From positions 1-20,099 of the forward strand of contig JAFAEW010000070.1 in NCBI GenBank assembly GCA_023423835.1: a stretch of DNA of 20,099 nucleotides, written 5' to 3'. The notes under the pieces are model-generated. The model had not been told where the DNA came from and searched no databases. It saw only the letters and a list, made by a program, of their open reading frames with translations. Shown here in pieces: positions 1-7,541 of this stretch; positions within the stretch are counted from its first letter, which is position 1, and each line of letters opens with the position of its first letter. The position numbers were made by a program, and so were the translations under genes. Source of the DNA: Bacteroidota bacterium (GTDB taxonomy: Bacteria; Bacteroidota; Bacteroidia; Chitinophagales; Chitinophagaceae).

Positions 1-954
1 CGCATGGCCGATATAATCAGGCGAGGAAAAGCTCACGGCAAGAAAATCGGTATTTCCTGATTTTCCTAATTGTTCAGCAACCAAGGCTGCCTTTGCCATT
101 TCCATTGTTAAATTGTTTCCGAAAGGAGTAGTCGAAATTTTGCCATAATTTTTTCCGGTAAAGCGCGAAAGATCGTATGGAAATTTTTTCTGATCCTCTC
201 CAAAGGGAGTTGACTCATAGGGTTCTTCATCATTTGAGCTGTATTCAGCATAGGTTGCAGCCGGTAAGGAAAGCCTCCAACCGGGTTTGTAGAGCGAGTC
301 AACGAGTTTCCGGTCATTAAACGCTTTTGCCCAGGCCGGCAGTTCGTTCATGTAATAGGTGCTGGTGATGAAATTTCCGGTTTTACTGTCGTACCAGTAA
401 GCTGCGTTTGCTGCGTGTCCGGCCGGCAAAATCGCACCGCGGTCTTTTAATGCAATGCCGATCACCTTACTTTTAAAATTAGTTGCCAGTCTTAATTCAT
501 CGGTAATTGTGGTTGTAAACATGTTTACGGGGCTCATTTTTCCCGGCTCTTCCGTTGTACTTCCAACCGTTCTTACGTTCTTATCTTCACTGCAATAGAC
601 TTCCCTTTTCAACTGCCGGTCGTACCAGGAATTGCCTACGATTCCATTGATGGCAGGCACTGATCCGGTATAAACACTGGTGTGACCGGCGGCCGTATAG
701 GTAGGGGTATAGGGAATAAAGGTGTTTTCGCAGGTAAATCCGTTATTTAAAAAACGTTTAAATCCGCCATCGGTTTTATAGAGATCATAATACCGGTACA
801 AATAATCCCAACGCATCTGATCTACTACAATTCCCACTACTAGTTTTGGTCTTTTCAGAAGATTGTTGTCTGCCGACGTGGTCTTTTTCTGCCCAAAAGA
901 AACCGACAACGACAGAACGAGAATGGAAAAAAATAAAAATCTGCGCATCATCAT
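1..954 (-). CDS. pafA: PafA-like alkaline phosphatase, partial (C-terminus beyond left edge)
   Basis: A secreted phosphomonoesterase of the alkaline phosphatase superfamily, likely periplasmic or surface-located and used to release phosphate. The frame is open for 318 codons from the ATG at 954 to the left edge. An N-terminal signal peptide (MMMRRFLFFSILVLSLSVSF, residues 1-20) is followed by the first metal-ligand motif GIVVDQMRWD (Asp45). TPTYTAAGHTS holds the presumed Thr nucleophile (Thr87, four residues before His91). Asn108 and the KDR motif (Lys170, Arg172) match the substrate-binding Asn and Lys/Arg pair of PafA enzymes, and SSPDYIGH (Asp313, His317) is the next metal site. The remaining metal ligands lie outside the window. 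Three consecutive ATGs (954, 951, 948) make the exact start uncertain. The gene is divergent from the oxoamine synthase gene. Family assignment is strong; the physiological substrate is inferred. Confidence 0.9.
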   Translation of the reverse strand, partial: MMMRRFLFFSILVLSLSVSFGQKKTTSADNNLLKRPKLVVGIVVDQMRWDYLYRYYDLYKTDGGFKRFLNNGFTCENTFIPYTPTYTAAGHTSVYTGSVPAINGIVGNSWYDRQLKREVYCSEDKNVRTVGSTTEEPGKMSPVNMFTTTITDELRLATNFKSKVIGIALKDRGAILPAGHAANAAYWYDSKTGNFITSTYYMNELPAWAKAFNDRKLVDSLYKPGWRLSLPAATYAEYSSNDEEPYESTPFGEDQKKFPYDLSRFTGKNYGKISTTPFGNNLTMEMAKAALVAEQLGKSGNTDFLAVSFSSPDYIGHA

Positions 955-961
955 TTTTTTA

Positions 962-969
962 CAAATGTA
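962..969 (-). promoter_or_regulatory. Possible Bacteroidota -7 promoter box (TACATTTG) for the phosphatase gene
   Basis: Read on the minus strand this is TACATTTG, a perfect match to the TAnnTTTG -7 consensus of Bacteroidota. It ends only seven bases before the first ATG at 954, so the transcript would be nearly leaderless, or translation starts at the second or third ATG. I see no TTG -33 box at the usual distance, so this is weak evidence. Confidence 0.3.
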
Positions 970-1022
970 TTATTTGATTTTTTAACGGGTTTATTATTAA
1001 ATATCTAAAAAATCACAGAATG

Positions 1023-1053
1023 TTGTGACATTTCATTATAAACATTAATTTTG
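1023..1053 (+). promoter_or_regulatory. Bacteroidota-type promoter (TTG, 20-bp spacer, TAATTTTG) for the oxoamine synthase gene
   Basis: TTG at 1023-1025 and TAATTTTG at 1046-1053 are separated by 20 bases. Together they match the -33/-7 layout used by the Bacteroidota primary sigma factor. Transcription would start near 1058-1060, giving a leader of about 145 bases before the ATG at 1206. Confidence 0.6.
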
Positions 1054-1090
1054 CGGCTAAAACCGGAAAGCCAGGAAGGCGGCTTGCCCT
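1054..1090 (+). promoter_or_regulatory. G/C-rich potential stem-loops at the 5' end of the oxoamine synthase leader
   Basis: Directly after the promoter, in an otherwise AT-rich leader, two short inverted repeats occur: CGG (1054-1056) with CCG (1063-1065), and AAGCC (1068-1072) with GGCTT (1081-1085) around an eight-base loop. The first arm overlaps the likely transcription start. No known riboswitch was recognised. It may be a 5' stabilising structure, a regulatory RNA element, or chance. Confidence 0.25.
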
Positions 1091-1205
1091 ATAGTTAAGA
1101 TGACAGATAATCAAAAACTATCCTTTGCGCAATTTCAACTCTTGAGCAACATCTCAGGAAATAAATATTATTTTCTTCAACATTTTTTCATTTTAAATAG
1201 CATAT

Positions 1206-2468
1206 ATGGCAGATATTTTTGAACGGTTATTGAAAAATTCCGGCCCGTTGGGAAAACACCGTGAAAGGGCACACGGATATTTTATGTTTCCGAAGCTGGA
1301 AGGTGAGATCGGCAGCAGAATGCAGTTCCGTGGAAAAGAAGTGGTGGTTTGGAGTTTGAATAATTATCTGGGTCTTGCCAATCATCCTGAGATCAGAAAA
1401 ACAGATGCAGAAGCATCGGCACAATTTGGATTAGCGGCCCCGATGGGCGCCAGGATGATGAGTGGAAATACCACCTATCACGAACAACTTGAAAAAGAAC
1501 TGGCCGCATTTGAAAAGAAAGAAGACGCTATTCTGCTCAACTATGGCTACCAGGGAATCATGAGTGCAATCGATGTATTATGCGGCAGGCACGACATTAT
1601 TGTGTATGATGCCGAAAGCCACGCTTGTATCATCGACGGCCTGCGCCTTCATACCGGCCATCGCTATGTATATAAACACAATAATGTTGAAGATCTTAAA
1701 AAGCAACTGGAAAGGGCTACAGATCTGATGGAAAAACAGGGCCAGGGTGGAATTTTAGTGATTACCGAAGGTGTGTTTGGAATGGCAGGAGACCAGGGAA
1801 AGCTGAAAGAAATCGTTGACCTCAAAAATAATTATGAGTTCCGCCTGCTGGTAGATGATGCACACGGTTTCGGAACGCTCGGACAAACCGGCGCCGGGGC
1901 AAGCGAAGAACAGGATTGTATGGACGGTATTGATCTTTATTTTTCCACCTTCGCAAAGAGCATGGCTTCCATTGGCGGTTTTATGGCGGGAGAAAAAGCG
2001 GTTATTGATTATATCCGTTACAATATCCGTTCGCAGATTTTCGCAAAAAGTCTTCCTTTGCCAATCGTTATCGGCAATCTCAAGCGTTTGGAAATGTTGC
2101 GCACCATGCCGGAGTTAAAAGAAAAATTATGGCAGAACGCCACCAAACTCCAAAACGGATTGAAGGAAAAAGGATTTAATCTCGGTAAAACAGATTCAGT
2201 GGTAACTCCGGTTTATATAAAAGGCGGAGAAGTACAGGGAACGAAAATGGTAATGGACCTTCGGGAAAATTACGGTATCTTCTGTTCAATCGTTGTATAT
2301 CCCGTTATTCCAAAGGGTGAAGTTATTTTCAGATTAATTCCCACCGCGGCACATACGGACGAAGATATTGAGCAAACACTGCACGCTTTCCAGGAAATCA
2401 AAAACAAGCTTGATAAAGGATTTTATGATGAAGGTGCAATGATTCCTGATATGGCTCAGGCGGGTTAA
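1206..2468 (+). CDS. Alpha-oxoamine synthase family PLP enzyme (serine palmitoyltransferase / Kbl-like)
   Basis: A fold-type I PLP enzyme that would join an acyl-CoA or acyl-ACP to an amino acid with loss of CO2. In Bacteroidota this family makes 3-ketosphinganine, the related sulfonolipid (capnine) precursor from cysteate, or 2-amino-3-ketobutyrate from glycine. At 420 residues it has the usual length. Visible motifs are NNYLGLA (52-58), the GNTTYHEQLE substrate region (87-96), His139 (YDAESHA, expected to stack on PLP), VDDAHGFGTLG (216-226, with Asp217/Asp218 and His220), and STFAKSMASIGGF (247-259) with the Schiff-base lysine Lys251. The gene has its own promoter and terminator and no pathway partner nearby. 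Serine palmitoyltransferase or cysteate acyltransferase seems more likely than threonine catabolism because no threonine dehydrogenase is adjacent, but sequence alone does not settle the substrate. Confidence 0.88.
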   Translation: MADIFERLLKNSGPLGKHRERAHGYFMFPKLEGEIGSRMQFRGKEVVVWSLNNYLGLANHPEIRKTDAEASAQFGLAAPMGARMMSGNTTYHEQLEKELAAFEKKEDAILLNYGYQGIMSAIDVLCGRHDIIVYDAESHACIIDGLRLHTGHRYVYKHNNVEDLKKQLERATDLMEKQGQGGILVITEGVFGMAGDQGKLKEIVDLKNNYEFRLLVDDAHGFGTLGQTGAGASEEQDCMDGIDLYFSTFAKSMASIGGFMAGEKAVIDYIRYNIRSQIFAKSLPLPIVIGNLKRLEMLRTMPELKEKLWQNATKLQNGLKEKGFNLGKTDSVVTPVYIKGGEVQGTKMVMDLRENYGIFCSIVVYPVIPKGEVIFRLIPTAAHTDEDIEQTLHAFQEIKNKLDKGFYDEGAMIPDMAQAG

Positions 2469-2489
2469 AATATCAAATAGTGAATTGCG

Positions 2490-2517
2490 AAAGCTACCTG
2501 AAAAGGCGGCTTTTTTT
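2490..2517 (+). terminator. Rho-independent terminator of the oxoamine synthase gene
   Basis: A hairpin with arms AAAGCTACCT (2490-2499) and AGGCGGCTTT (2504-2513), a GAAA tetraloop, one U-G wobble and one A-C mismatch, runs into seven consecutive T residues (2511-2517). It lies 22 bases after the stop codon, between converging genes. Confidence 0.75.
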
Positions 2518-2576
2518 ATTCTAATGAAGGCTCACATCGCATTCAGTTGTCAAAGATTGTCAATGCCTTTACCCTA

Positions 2577-3710
2577 TCAACTCAATTGTTTTTTGTTGAC
2601 GATGGATATTGTTGCAAGCAGGAGAAAAAACGGTAATTGTGAAAAAATAAAACGGTTACTCCATTCATCGCAGGAAAGCATTACGGTAAGGGTCATGAGC
2701 GAGATGTTGGTAATCAAAAAACAGAATTCAGCCTTGTGTTTAGAGAATAAGCTCCTGAGCCCCGATAGAATTACCAGGTAAATAGTGTAGAAATAGACCG
2801 ATAAAACAATGTTATGAAACGTGGAATAAAAATCGCGGGAAACGCCAAAAAAGGTGCCGAGCCTTTTTACCGCCAGTGAAATGAACAAACCGGGATATTG
2901 TGTTACGATAAATAACAGGCCTTCAATTGAATTTCTATCAACCGGTAGAGAAATTTGATGGGGTGTTGAGACGGTTTGAAGTCCGCAAATAATCATCTCT
3001 TGGTTGAGTGGTAATAAAAAATCAAACTCACCCCCACTTCCCAATGAATAGTTTATCAAAATATACAATGCCGGCAAGGCAAAGACGCAGCTTAATCCGA
3101 TTATTTTTAAAGCCCGTTTCTGAAAAAATCTAATAACCAAAAATAAATAAGTGGCGGGCAGGAAAAATATTCCGGTTGGGCGCGTCAGGTACAACAGGCC
3201 AATGAACAGAAAAATTGCTATTCCATTTCTCCATGAAATTTTACGTACTGAGAACAGAAAACAGGTATAAATTACCGAAAAGCTGAAAAACAACGATTCT
3301 GTGAAAAGATAAGTATTAAACTCGTGGTAGTAATAAAAAATGAGAAAATAAAACGTGATGGTGTAGGCGAGCGTCTTTCTGCCGGTTAAATTTTTTATCA
3401 GTCTGAAGAAGCAAATAATTGAAATGCCATTAACGAGGATTTGCAGGATTACAATAAAAGAAATGCTGATATTGAATTTGATACAAAAAGCGATCAAAAG
3501 AATTTGTACCGAATAAAAGAGAAAATTGTTACTTGAGTATTTACCCGTTTGCAGTAAGAGCGTTGCCTCATGCAAATATTTCGTCGCTTCGAGATTGGTC
3601 ACAATTCCTTTTTGCAGATAAAATATTACCTGCATTGAAAGCCATACAAGCACAAAAATTGCGGTCAGTAACCCTGGCCGATTCTTTTCAAATCCTGGCG
3701 ATATTTTCAT
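2577..3710 (-). CDS. Multi-pass membrane protein, GT-C (family 39-like) glycosyltransferase candidate
   Basis: A 377-residue protein that is mostly hydrophobic helices, roughly nine to eleven membrane segments. The layout resembles GT-C glycosyltransferases of the PMT/ArnT/family 39 type, which move sugars from polyprenyl-phosphate carriers on the outer face of the inner membrane. A first helix (14-33) is followed by a loop with an acidic residue ahead of a YLHEA motif (Glu41 to Ala49), where GT-C enzymes carry their catalytic Asp/Glu. FTESLFFSF and LYLTRPTGIFFLPA resemble motifs common in family 39-like proteins. There is no other glycosylation gene nearby. The gene stands alone and converges on the oxoamine synthase gene. 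The membrane topology is clear; the enzymatic class is inferred from overall pattern, and an acceptor cannot be named. Confidence 0.6.
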   Translation of the reverse strand: MKISPGFEKNRPGLLTAIFVLVWLSMQVIFYLQKGIVTNLEATKYLHEATLLLQTGKYSSNNFLFYSVQILLIAFCIKFNISISFIVILQILVNGISIICFFRLIKNLTGRKTLAYTITFYFLIFYYYHEFNTYLFTESLFFSFSVIYTCFLFSVRKISWRNGIAIFLFIGLLYLTRPTGIFFLPATYLFLVIRFFQKRALKIIGLSCVFALPALYILINYSLGSGGEFDFLLPLNQEMIICGLQTVSTPHQISLPVDRNSIEGLLFIVTQYPGLFISLAVKRLGTFFGVSRDFYSTFHNIVLSVYFYTIYLVILSGLRSLFSKHKAEFCFLITNISLMTLTVMLSCDEWSNRFIFSQLPFFLLLATISIVNKKQLS

Positions 3711-3746
3711 TGAATCTTAAATAGTTTGGTCTTTTCTCACTAAAGC

Positions 3747-3754
3747 CAAAAGTA
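3747..3754 (-). promoter_or_regulatory. Possible -7 box (TACTTTTG) for the GT-C-like gene
   Basis: On the minus strand this reads TACTTTTG, a full TAnnTTTG match, 36 bases upstream of the ATG at 3710. No convincing TTTG -33 element is seen about 20 bases further upstream, so support is limited to one half-site and its position. Confidence 0.3.
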
Positions 3755-3851
3755 ACGTAAGAATATGACTGTTTAGCGGTTAGGCTTCTGCCTTTAGTTC
3801 CTTTCAATTCGCTCGCCCCGTTTTTGCAGCAATCTTTCTAAAGGGAAGATC

Positions 3852-5168
3852 ATGAGAACGATCAATACAAACTACGACCAAAAAGAGGCGGTAGAATTGC
3901 TGTTGGAATTTTCCTATAGCGTCAATAAAATGGAAGATCTGAAAGGCTTAACTGACAGGATCGGAGATAAAAAAATCGTCATGCTGGGCGAAGCCTCTCA
4001 CGGAACACACGAGTTTTATACCTGGAGAAGCTATATCAGTCAGCGGCTGATTGAGGATCACGGCTTCAATTTCATTGCTGTGGAGGGCGACTGGCCTGAT
4101 TTATTTGAAGTGAATAACTTTATTCAGAATGATTCAGTGTCTGAAGATGTAGGGGAAGTGCTGCATCGTTTTGATCGATGGCCAACCTGGATGTGGGCGA
4201 ATTGGGAAATAGCGGCCCTGGCAGAAAAGATGAAAAGTCATAATCACAGGCATCCCGATACTAAGGTGGGGATTTATGGACTCGATGTTTACAGCCTTTG
4301 GGATTCCCTTCATTCCATTATTAAATATCTGGAAGAAAACGACCCCGAAGCACTCGAAAAGGCAAAAGAAGCTATCCGCTGCTTTGAACCATATAAAGAA
4401 GAGGATGGCATTGCTTATGCCCGCGCATCAATGATGGTTCCCGAACCCTGCCGCGAAGAGGTGGTGGCACTATTGAAAGAAACGCAAACGGCTCGCTTTC
4501 AAAAAACAGGAACAAAACACCAGGTTTTTGATGCAGAACAAAATGCGTTGATTGCAGCGAATGCCGAAAAATATTACCGCACGATGGTTCAGAGCGATGC
4601 CGCTTCCTGGAATGTGAGAGACAGCCACATGATGCAAACGCTGAACCGGCTATTAACCTATTATGGCGATCATTCCAAAGCAATTGTGTGGGCTCACAAT
4701 ACCCATATCGGCGATTCATCCGCAACCGACATGGCCGAAGAAGGCATGTATAATATCGGCGAATTTGCACGCGCTGCCTACCATCAGGATGTGGCACTCG
4801 TTGGCTTTGGAACCTATTCGGGATCGGTGATCGCCGGATCTGCCTGGGGTGCAGAAATGCAGAAAGTAACGCTCCCGGAGGCCATGCCTGAAAGCTGGGA
4901 ATCGTTGCTGCATGAGGCAGGTGCCGGTAACAAATATGTCATGATGGATGAATTGCAGGATACCTTCTTTGCACATCAAAGAATTGGACACCGGGCAGTC
5001 GGAGTGGTTTACCGGCCGCAGTTTGAGCGTTATGGCAATTATGTTCCCTCGGTGGTTGCAAAGCGTTACGACGCATTTATTTTCATCGACCATACCCATG
5101 CGTTACATCCCTTGCACCTCACGCCGAATGGTAGTGAAGTTCCGGAAACCTATCCGTTTGGATTATAG
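3852..5168 (+). CDS. Erythromycin esterase family hydrolase
   Basis: A 438-residue protein of the erythromycin esterase (Ere/succinoglycan biosynthesis) fold. Ere enzymes use a metal-independent histidine base to hydrolyse the macrolide lactone, but most family members have no known substrate. Visible hallmarks are MLGEASHGTHEFY (44-56) with Glu47 and His50 at the catalytic Glu and His positions, AVEGDWPD (76-83), and WAHNTHIGD (280-288) with His282 and His285, matching the second histidine pair of EreB. There is no signal peptide, so it is likely cytoplasmic. A purine-rich stretch (AAAGGGAAG) just upstream of the ATG supports this start. The gene appears monocistronic and its composition resembles neighbouring chromosomal genes, which argues against a recently acquired resistance gene. 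Family is confident; macrolide hydrolysis is not established. Confidence 0.85.
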   Translation: MRTINTNYDQKEAVELLLEFSYSVNKMEDLKGLTDRIGDKKIVMLGEASHGTHEFYTWRSYISQRLIEDHGFNFIAVEGDWPDLFEVNNFIQNDSVSEDVGEVLHRFDRWPTWMWANWEIAALAEKMKSHNHRHPDTKVGIYGLDVYSLWDSLHSIIKYLEENDPEALEKAKEAIRCFEPYKEEDGIAYARASMMVPEPCREEVVALLKETQTARFQKTGTKHQVFDAEQNALIAANAEKYYRTMVQSDAASWNVRDSHMMQTLNRLLTYYGDHSKAIVWAHNTHIGDSSATDMAEEGMYNIGEFARAAYHQDVALVGFGTYSGSVIAGSAWGAEMQKVTLPEAMPESWESLLHEAGAGNKYVMMDELQDTFFAHQRIGHRAVGVVYRPQFERYGNYVPSVVAKRYDAFIFIDHTHALHPLHLTPNGSEVPETYPFGL

Positions 5169-5228
5169 GTTTTAAGGTTATTCATCATTTGTTTTAATTG
5201 AAATTTAATTTTAAGCTTCCCGGCTAAC

Positions 5229-5273
5229 CTTTACCTGACAGTCTTTATGCCGACGGATCGCTATTCAGGAAAG
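5229..5273. repeat. Imperfect inverted repeat in the 5169-5420 intergenic region
   Basis: CTTTACCTGA (5229-5238) and TCAGGAAAG (5265-5273) are inverted copies apart from one extra A in the first arm, around a 26-base centre. No T run follows, so it is not a typical terminator. It could be an operator for the receiver gene downstream, or chance. The rest of this 252-base gap is AT-rich and shows no gene or full promoter match. Confidence 0.35.
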
Positions 5274-5420
5274 ATCACTTTAAAAAAAGATTAAATTCAA
5301 TATTTTCCTACGTAAAAATTTATTATATTATTACTTTTATGATAGGAACCACATCTTTCTTTTGTTCATTATCCTTTGAATTTTCAAAATTAAATTCTTG
5401 AAAATAAAATTATTTGTCCA

Positions 5421-5819
5421 ATGGCGGATGAAAAGCACGTTCTATGGGTGGAAGATGATTCCGATGACAGGGAAATTTTTTCGGAGATATTGAAAAAAAT
5501 GGATCAGGAGATCAATTGTGATTTTGCCCACAACGCGACGGAAGCGTTTTCAAAATTAGACTCCAAAAACGATATTCCCAGTCTGATCATCCTCGATGTA
5601 AATATGCCGGGTATCAACGGCTTGAGTTGCTTGTCGAAACTGAAAAGCGATCGACGATTCAACCAAATTCCTGTTGCTATGCTTTCTACCTCAAAAAATC
5701 CAACCGATGTTGAAACGGCAATGAACCTGGGCGCTGTATTATATCTGACTAAACCGGTTAGTCTTCAAAGTCTTGAAAAGAAGATAAAAAATATGTTTCT
5801 GCTTACCGGCCTTTTGTAG
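5421..5819 (+). CDS. Stand-alone response regulator receiver (CheY/Rcp1-like)
   Basis: A 132-residue protein that is entirely one receiver domain, so it signals by phosphorylation-dependent protein contacts and not by DNA binding. The acidic pocket is WVEDDSDDRE (9-18, Asp12/Asp13), the phospho-acceptor is Asp59 in LDVNMPG, the switch Ser89 lies in AMLST, and Lys111-Pro112 (LTKP) closes the site. The long loop after the first strand and the DVNMPGINGL motif resemble the Rcp1 group that partners with phytochrome-like or hybrid kinases. No histidine kinase is encoded in the window, so the partner is unknown. A second receiver follows 71 bases later. Confidence 0.9.
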   Translation: MADEKHVLWVEDDSDDREIFSEILKKMDQEINCDFAHNATEAFSKLDSKNDIPSLIILDVNMPGINGLSCLSKLKSDRRFNQIPVAMLSTSKNPTDVETAMNLGAVLYLTKPVSLQSLEKKIKNMFLLTGLL

Positions 5820-5890
5820 TACTTTTCGCTTCCATTTATTTTGTCTCACTTTTAAACCCTGGCTGCCGGAAACCAGTTGCTAATCCTAAC

Positions 5891-6247
5891 ATGAAAAAGA
5901 TCCTGGTAATAGATGATGATGAATTGATTCTCGAATGGCTGCAACAGCTTTTGGAGCCAAGGGGATTTTCCATTGCAACGCTGCAGCAGAATGAGGGAAG
6001 CCTGACGATTATCGAACTTTTTAAACCCGATATCATCCTGCTTGATTTTTATATCGGTGAAACCACTTCCTTCGAATTGGCGAAAACCGTTAAACTGACA
6101 CCTGCCACCGCCAATATTAAGATTATTTTCATCTCCGTAAACGGTGAGCTGCGCAAAAGCTTTCGGGAATTTTTTGGGGATGACTTTATCGAAAAGCCGT
6201 TGGAAATACCGCAGTTGCTGCAAAAAATTGACCGTCTCTGCCCTTAA
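5891..6247 (+). CDS. Stand-alone response regulator receiver, divergent type
   Basis: A single 118-residue receiver domain. VIDDDELI (6-13) gives the acidic pocket, Asp52 in LLDFYIGE is the expected phosphorylation site, Ser82 (FISVNG) is the switch residue, and Lys102-Pro103 (EKP) is the conserved lysine. The usual D-x-x-M-P loop is replaced by DFYIGETTS, so the segment next to the phosphorylation site is unusual, although all phosphorylation residues are kept. It lies downstream of the Rcp1-like receiver in the same direction; the 71-base gap allows either co-transcription or a separate promoter. There is no output domain and no kinase nearby. Confidence 0.88.
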   Translation: MKKILVIDDDELILEWLQQLLEPRGFSIATLQQNEGSLTIIELFKPDIILLDFYIGETTSFELAKTVKLTPATANIKIIFISVNGELRKSFREFFGDDFIEKPLEIPQLLQKIDRLCP

Positions 6248-6344
6248 AATCAACTGTTTTTGAAGATTGTAAAATAAACGGAGCTTTGCAAACGTATATC
6301 AGCATATAAAATTAAATTCTACCTTACATTCGCATCCTGAAGCT

Positions 6345-7541
6345 ATGAGGAAAATTGTGAGTAAAATTGTCTTGTGTCTGTTATTCGCCGCCTTTTTTCT
6401 TCCCGCAACTGCGCAATTCCGAAAGTATTCCAATGAGTTTTTGAATATCGGAGCGGGTGCAAGGGGGCTTGCAATGGGTGGCGCACAGGTTGCAAGCACG
6501 GAAGATGGCAGCGCCGGCTATTGGAATCCTGCGGGATTGGTTTACGTATATGAAAACCCGGCGATCTCCTTTATGCATGCAGATTATTTTGCCGGCATCG
6601 GAAAGTACGATTACCTCAATGGCGCTTTTCCCCTCACCGATAAATATAAAACCCTCGGAATCTCGCTTTTACGATTTGGGGTAGACGATATTCCCAATAC
6701 CCTTTATCTCGTAGAACCCGACGGTTCCATCAACTACAACAATATTCAGTCATTCTCATCGGCTGACTACGCGTTTTTGGTTTCCTACTCACACCTGCTT
6801 AGGGATGAAGAGAAATACCAGTTAAGCTGGGGCGCCAATACCAAAATTATTTACCGGAAGGTGGGAAGCTTTGCGCAGGCCTGGGGTTTTGGATTTGATC
6901 TTGGTGCAATGTACAAAACGAAAACCTGGAGATTGGGCGTTTCCGCCCGGGATGTTACCACTACTTTCAATGCGTGGAGCTTCAATTTTGATGAACGGGC
7001 AAAGGAAATTCTCTATCTCACAAATAATGACATTCCGGTAAAATCAAACGAACTTACGGCGCCGCAACTTGTTTTGGCGGGTGCTTATAATTTCCGGTTT
7101 ACCGAAAAATTTCATCTTCTTGCGGAGGCTGATCTCAACTTTACTTTTGATGGAAAAAGAAACACTGTCCTGAGCAGCGATCCTGTAAGCATCGATCCGA
7201 AATTCGGATTGGAGGCAAATATCAACAGCGTGTTTTTTTTGAGGGCGGGAATTTCAAACTTTCAACAGGCTTTATCGGATGGCGATACACTCAACCTCAA
7301 AAAAGTCTGGATCTACCAGCCGTCGGTGGGGGCCGGATTTAAGGTGGGAAATGTAACCATCGATTACGCATTTTCGAATCTTGCAAACCAGTCAAATCCG
7401 CTGTATTCGCATATTTTTTCACTGCGCCTTGACCTGAATGCCGGGGGATCAAAAAAAGTGGAAAACAAGGGAACCGGCGTTCCGGAATTGCCGAAAGCAG
7501 AGCGACCAAAAAAGTCTAAAATTTATTATCCGCCCAATTGA
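6345..7541 (+). CDS. PorV/PorQ-family outer-membrane beta-barrel protein
   Basis: A 398-residue FadL-like outer-membrane barrel of the PorV/PorQ family. In type IX secretion PorV carries cargo to the PorU sortase. A signal peptide (residues 1-23, cleavage after ATA before Gln24) precedes the family's N-terminal signature LNIGAGARGLAMGGAQVA, followed by WNPAGL. Alternating hydrophobic strands run to about residue 370, and a lysine/proline-rich tail ends the protein. Its TGA stop overlaps the ATG of the PorU-like peptidase, which indicates translational coupling and joint function. It may be the paralogue often labelled PorV2 and not the main PorV; that choice needs a tree. A weak promoter-like pair (TTTTTG and GAGCTTTG) lies in the 97-base upstream gap. 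Confidence 0.82.
   Translation: MRKIVSKIVLCLLFAAFFLPATAQFRKYSNEFLNIGAGARGLAMGGAQVASTEDGSAGYWNPAGLVYVYENPAISFMHADYFAGIGKYDYLNGAFPLTDKYKTLGISLLRFGVDDIPNTLYLVEPDGSINYNNIQSFSSADYAFLVSYSHLLRDEEKYQLSWGANTKIIYRKVGSFAQAWGFGFDLGAMYKTKTWRLGVSARDVTTTFNAWSFNFDERAKEILYLTNNDIPVKSNELTAPQLVLAGAYNFRFTEKFHLLAEADLNFTFDGKRNTVLSSDPVSIDPKFGLEANINSVFFLRAGISNFQQALSDGDTLNLKKVWIYQPSVGAGFKVGNVTIDYAFSNLANQSNPLYSHIFSLRLDLNAGGSKKVENKGTGVPELPKAERPKKSKIYYPPN

Noticed and set aside
1..954. A broken phosphatase gene, because only a short ORF on the same strand ends within this region
   Set aside because: Reading the minus strand from 954 gives a continuous 318-codon frame to the left edge with family motifs in order; it is cut by the window, not broken.
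2485..2781. A 98-codon plus-strand ORF after the oxoamine synthase gene
   Set aside because: It begins at the terminator hairpin and mostly lies antisense to the membrane protein gene; no protein features.
4372..5099. Two long minus-strand ORFs (141 and 127 codons) inside the Ere-family gene
   Set aside because: They are antisense to a gene with complete family motifs, and are typical shadows of G/C-balanced coding sequence.
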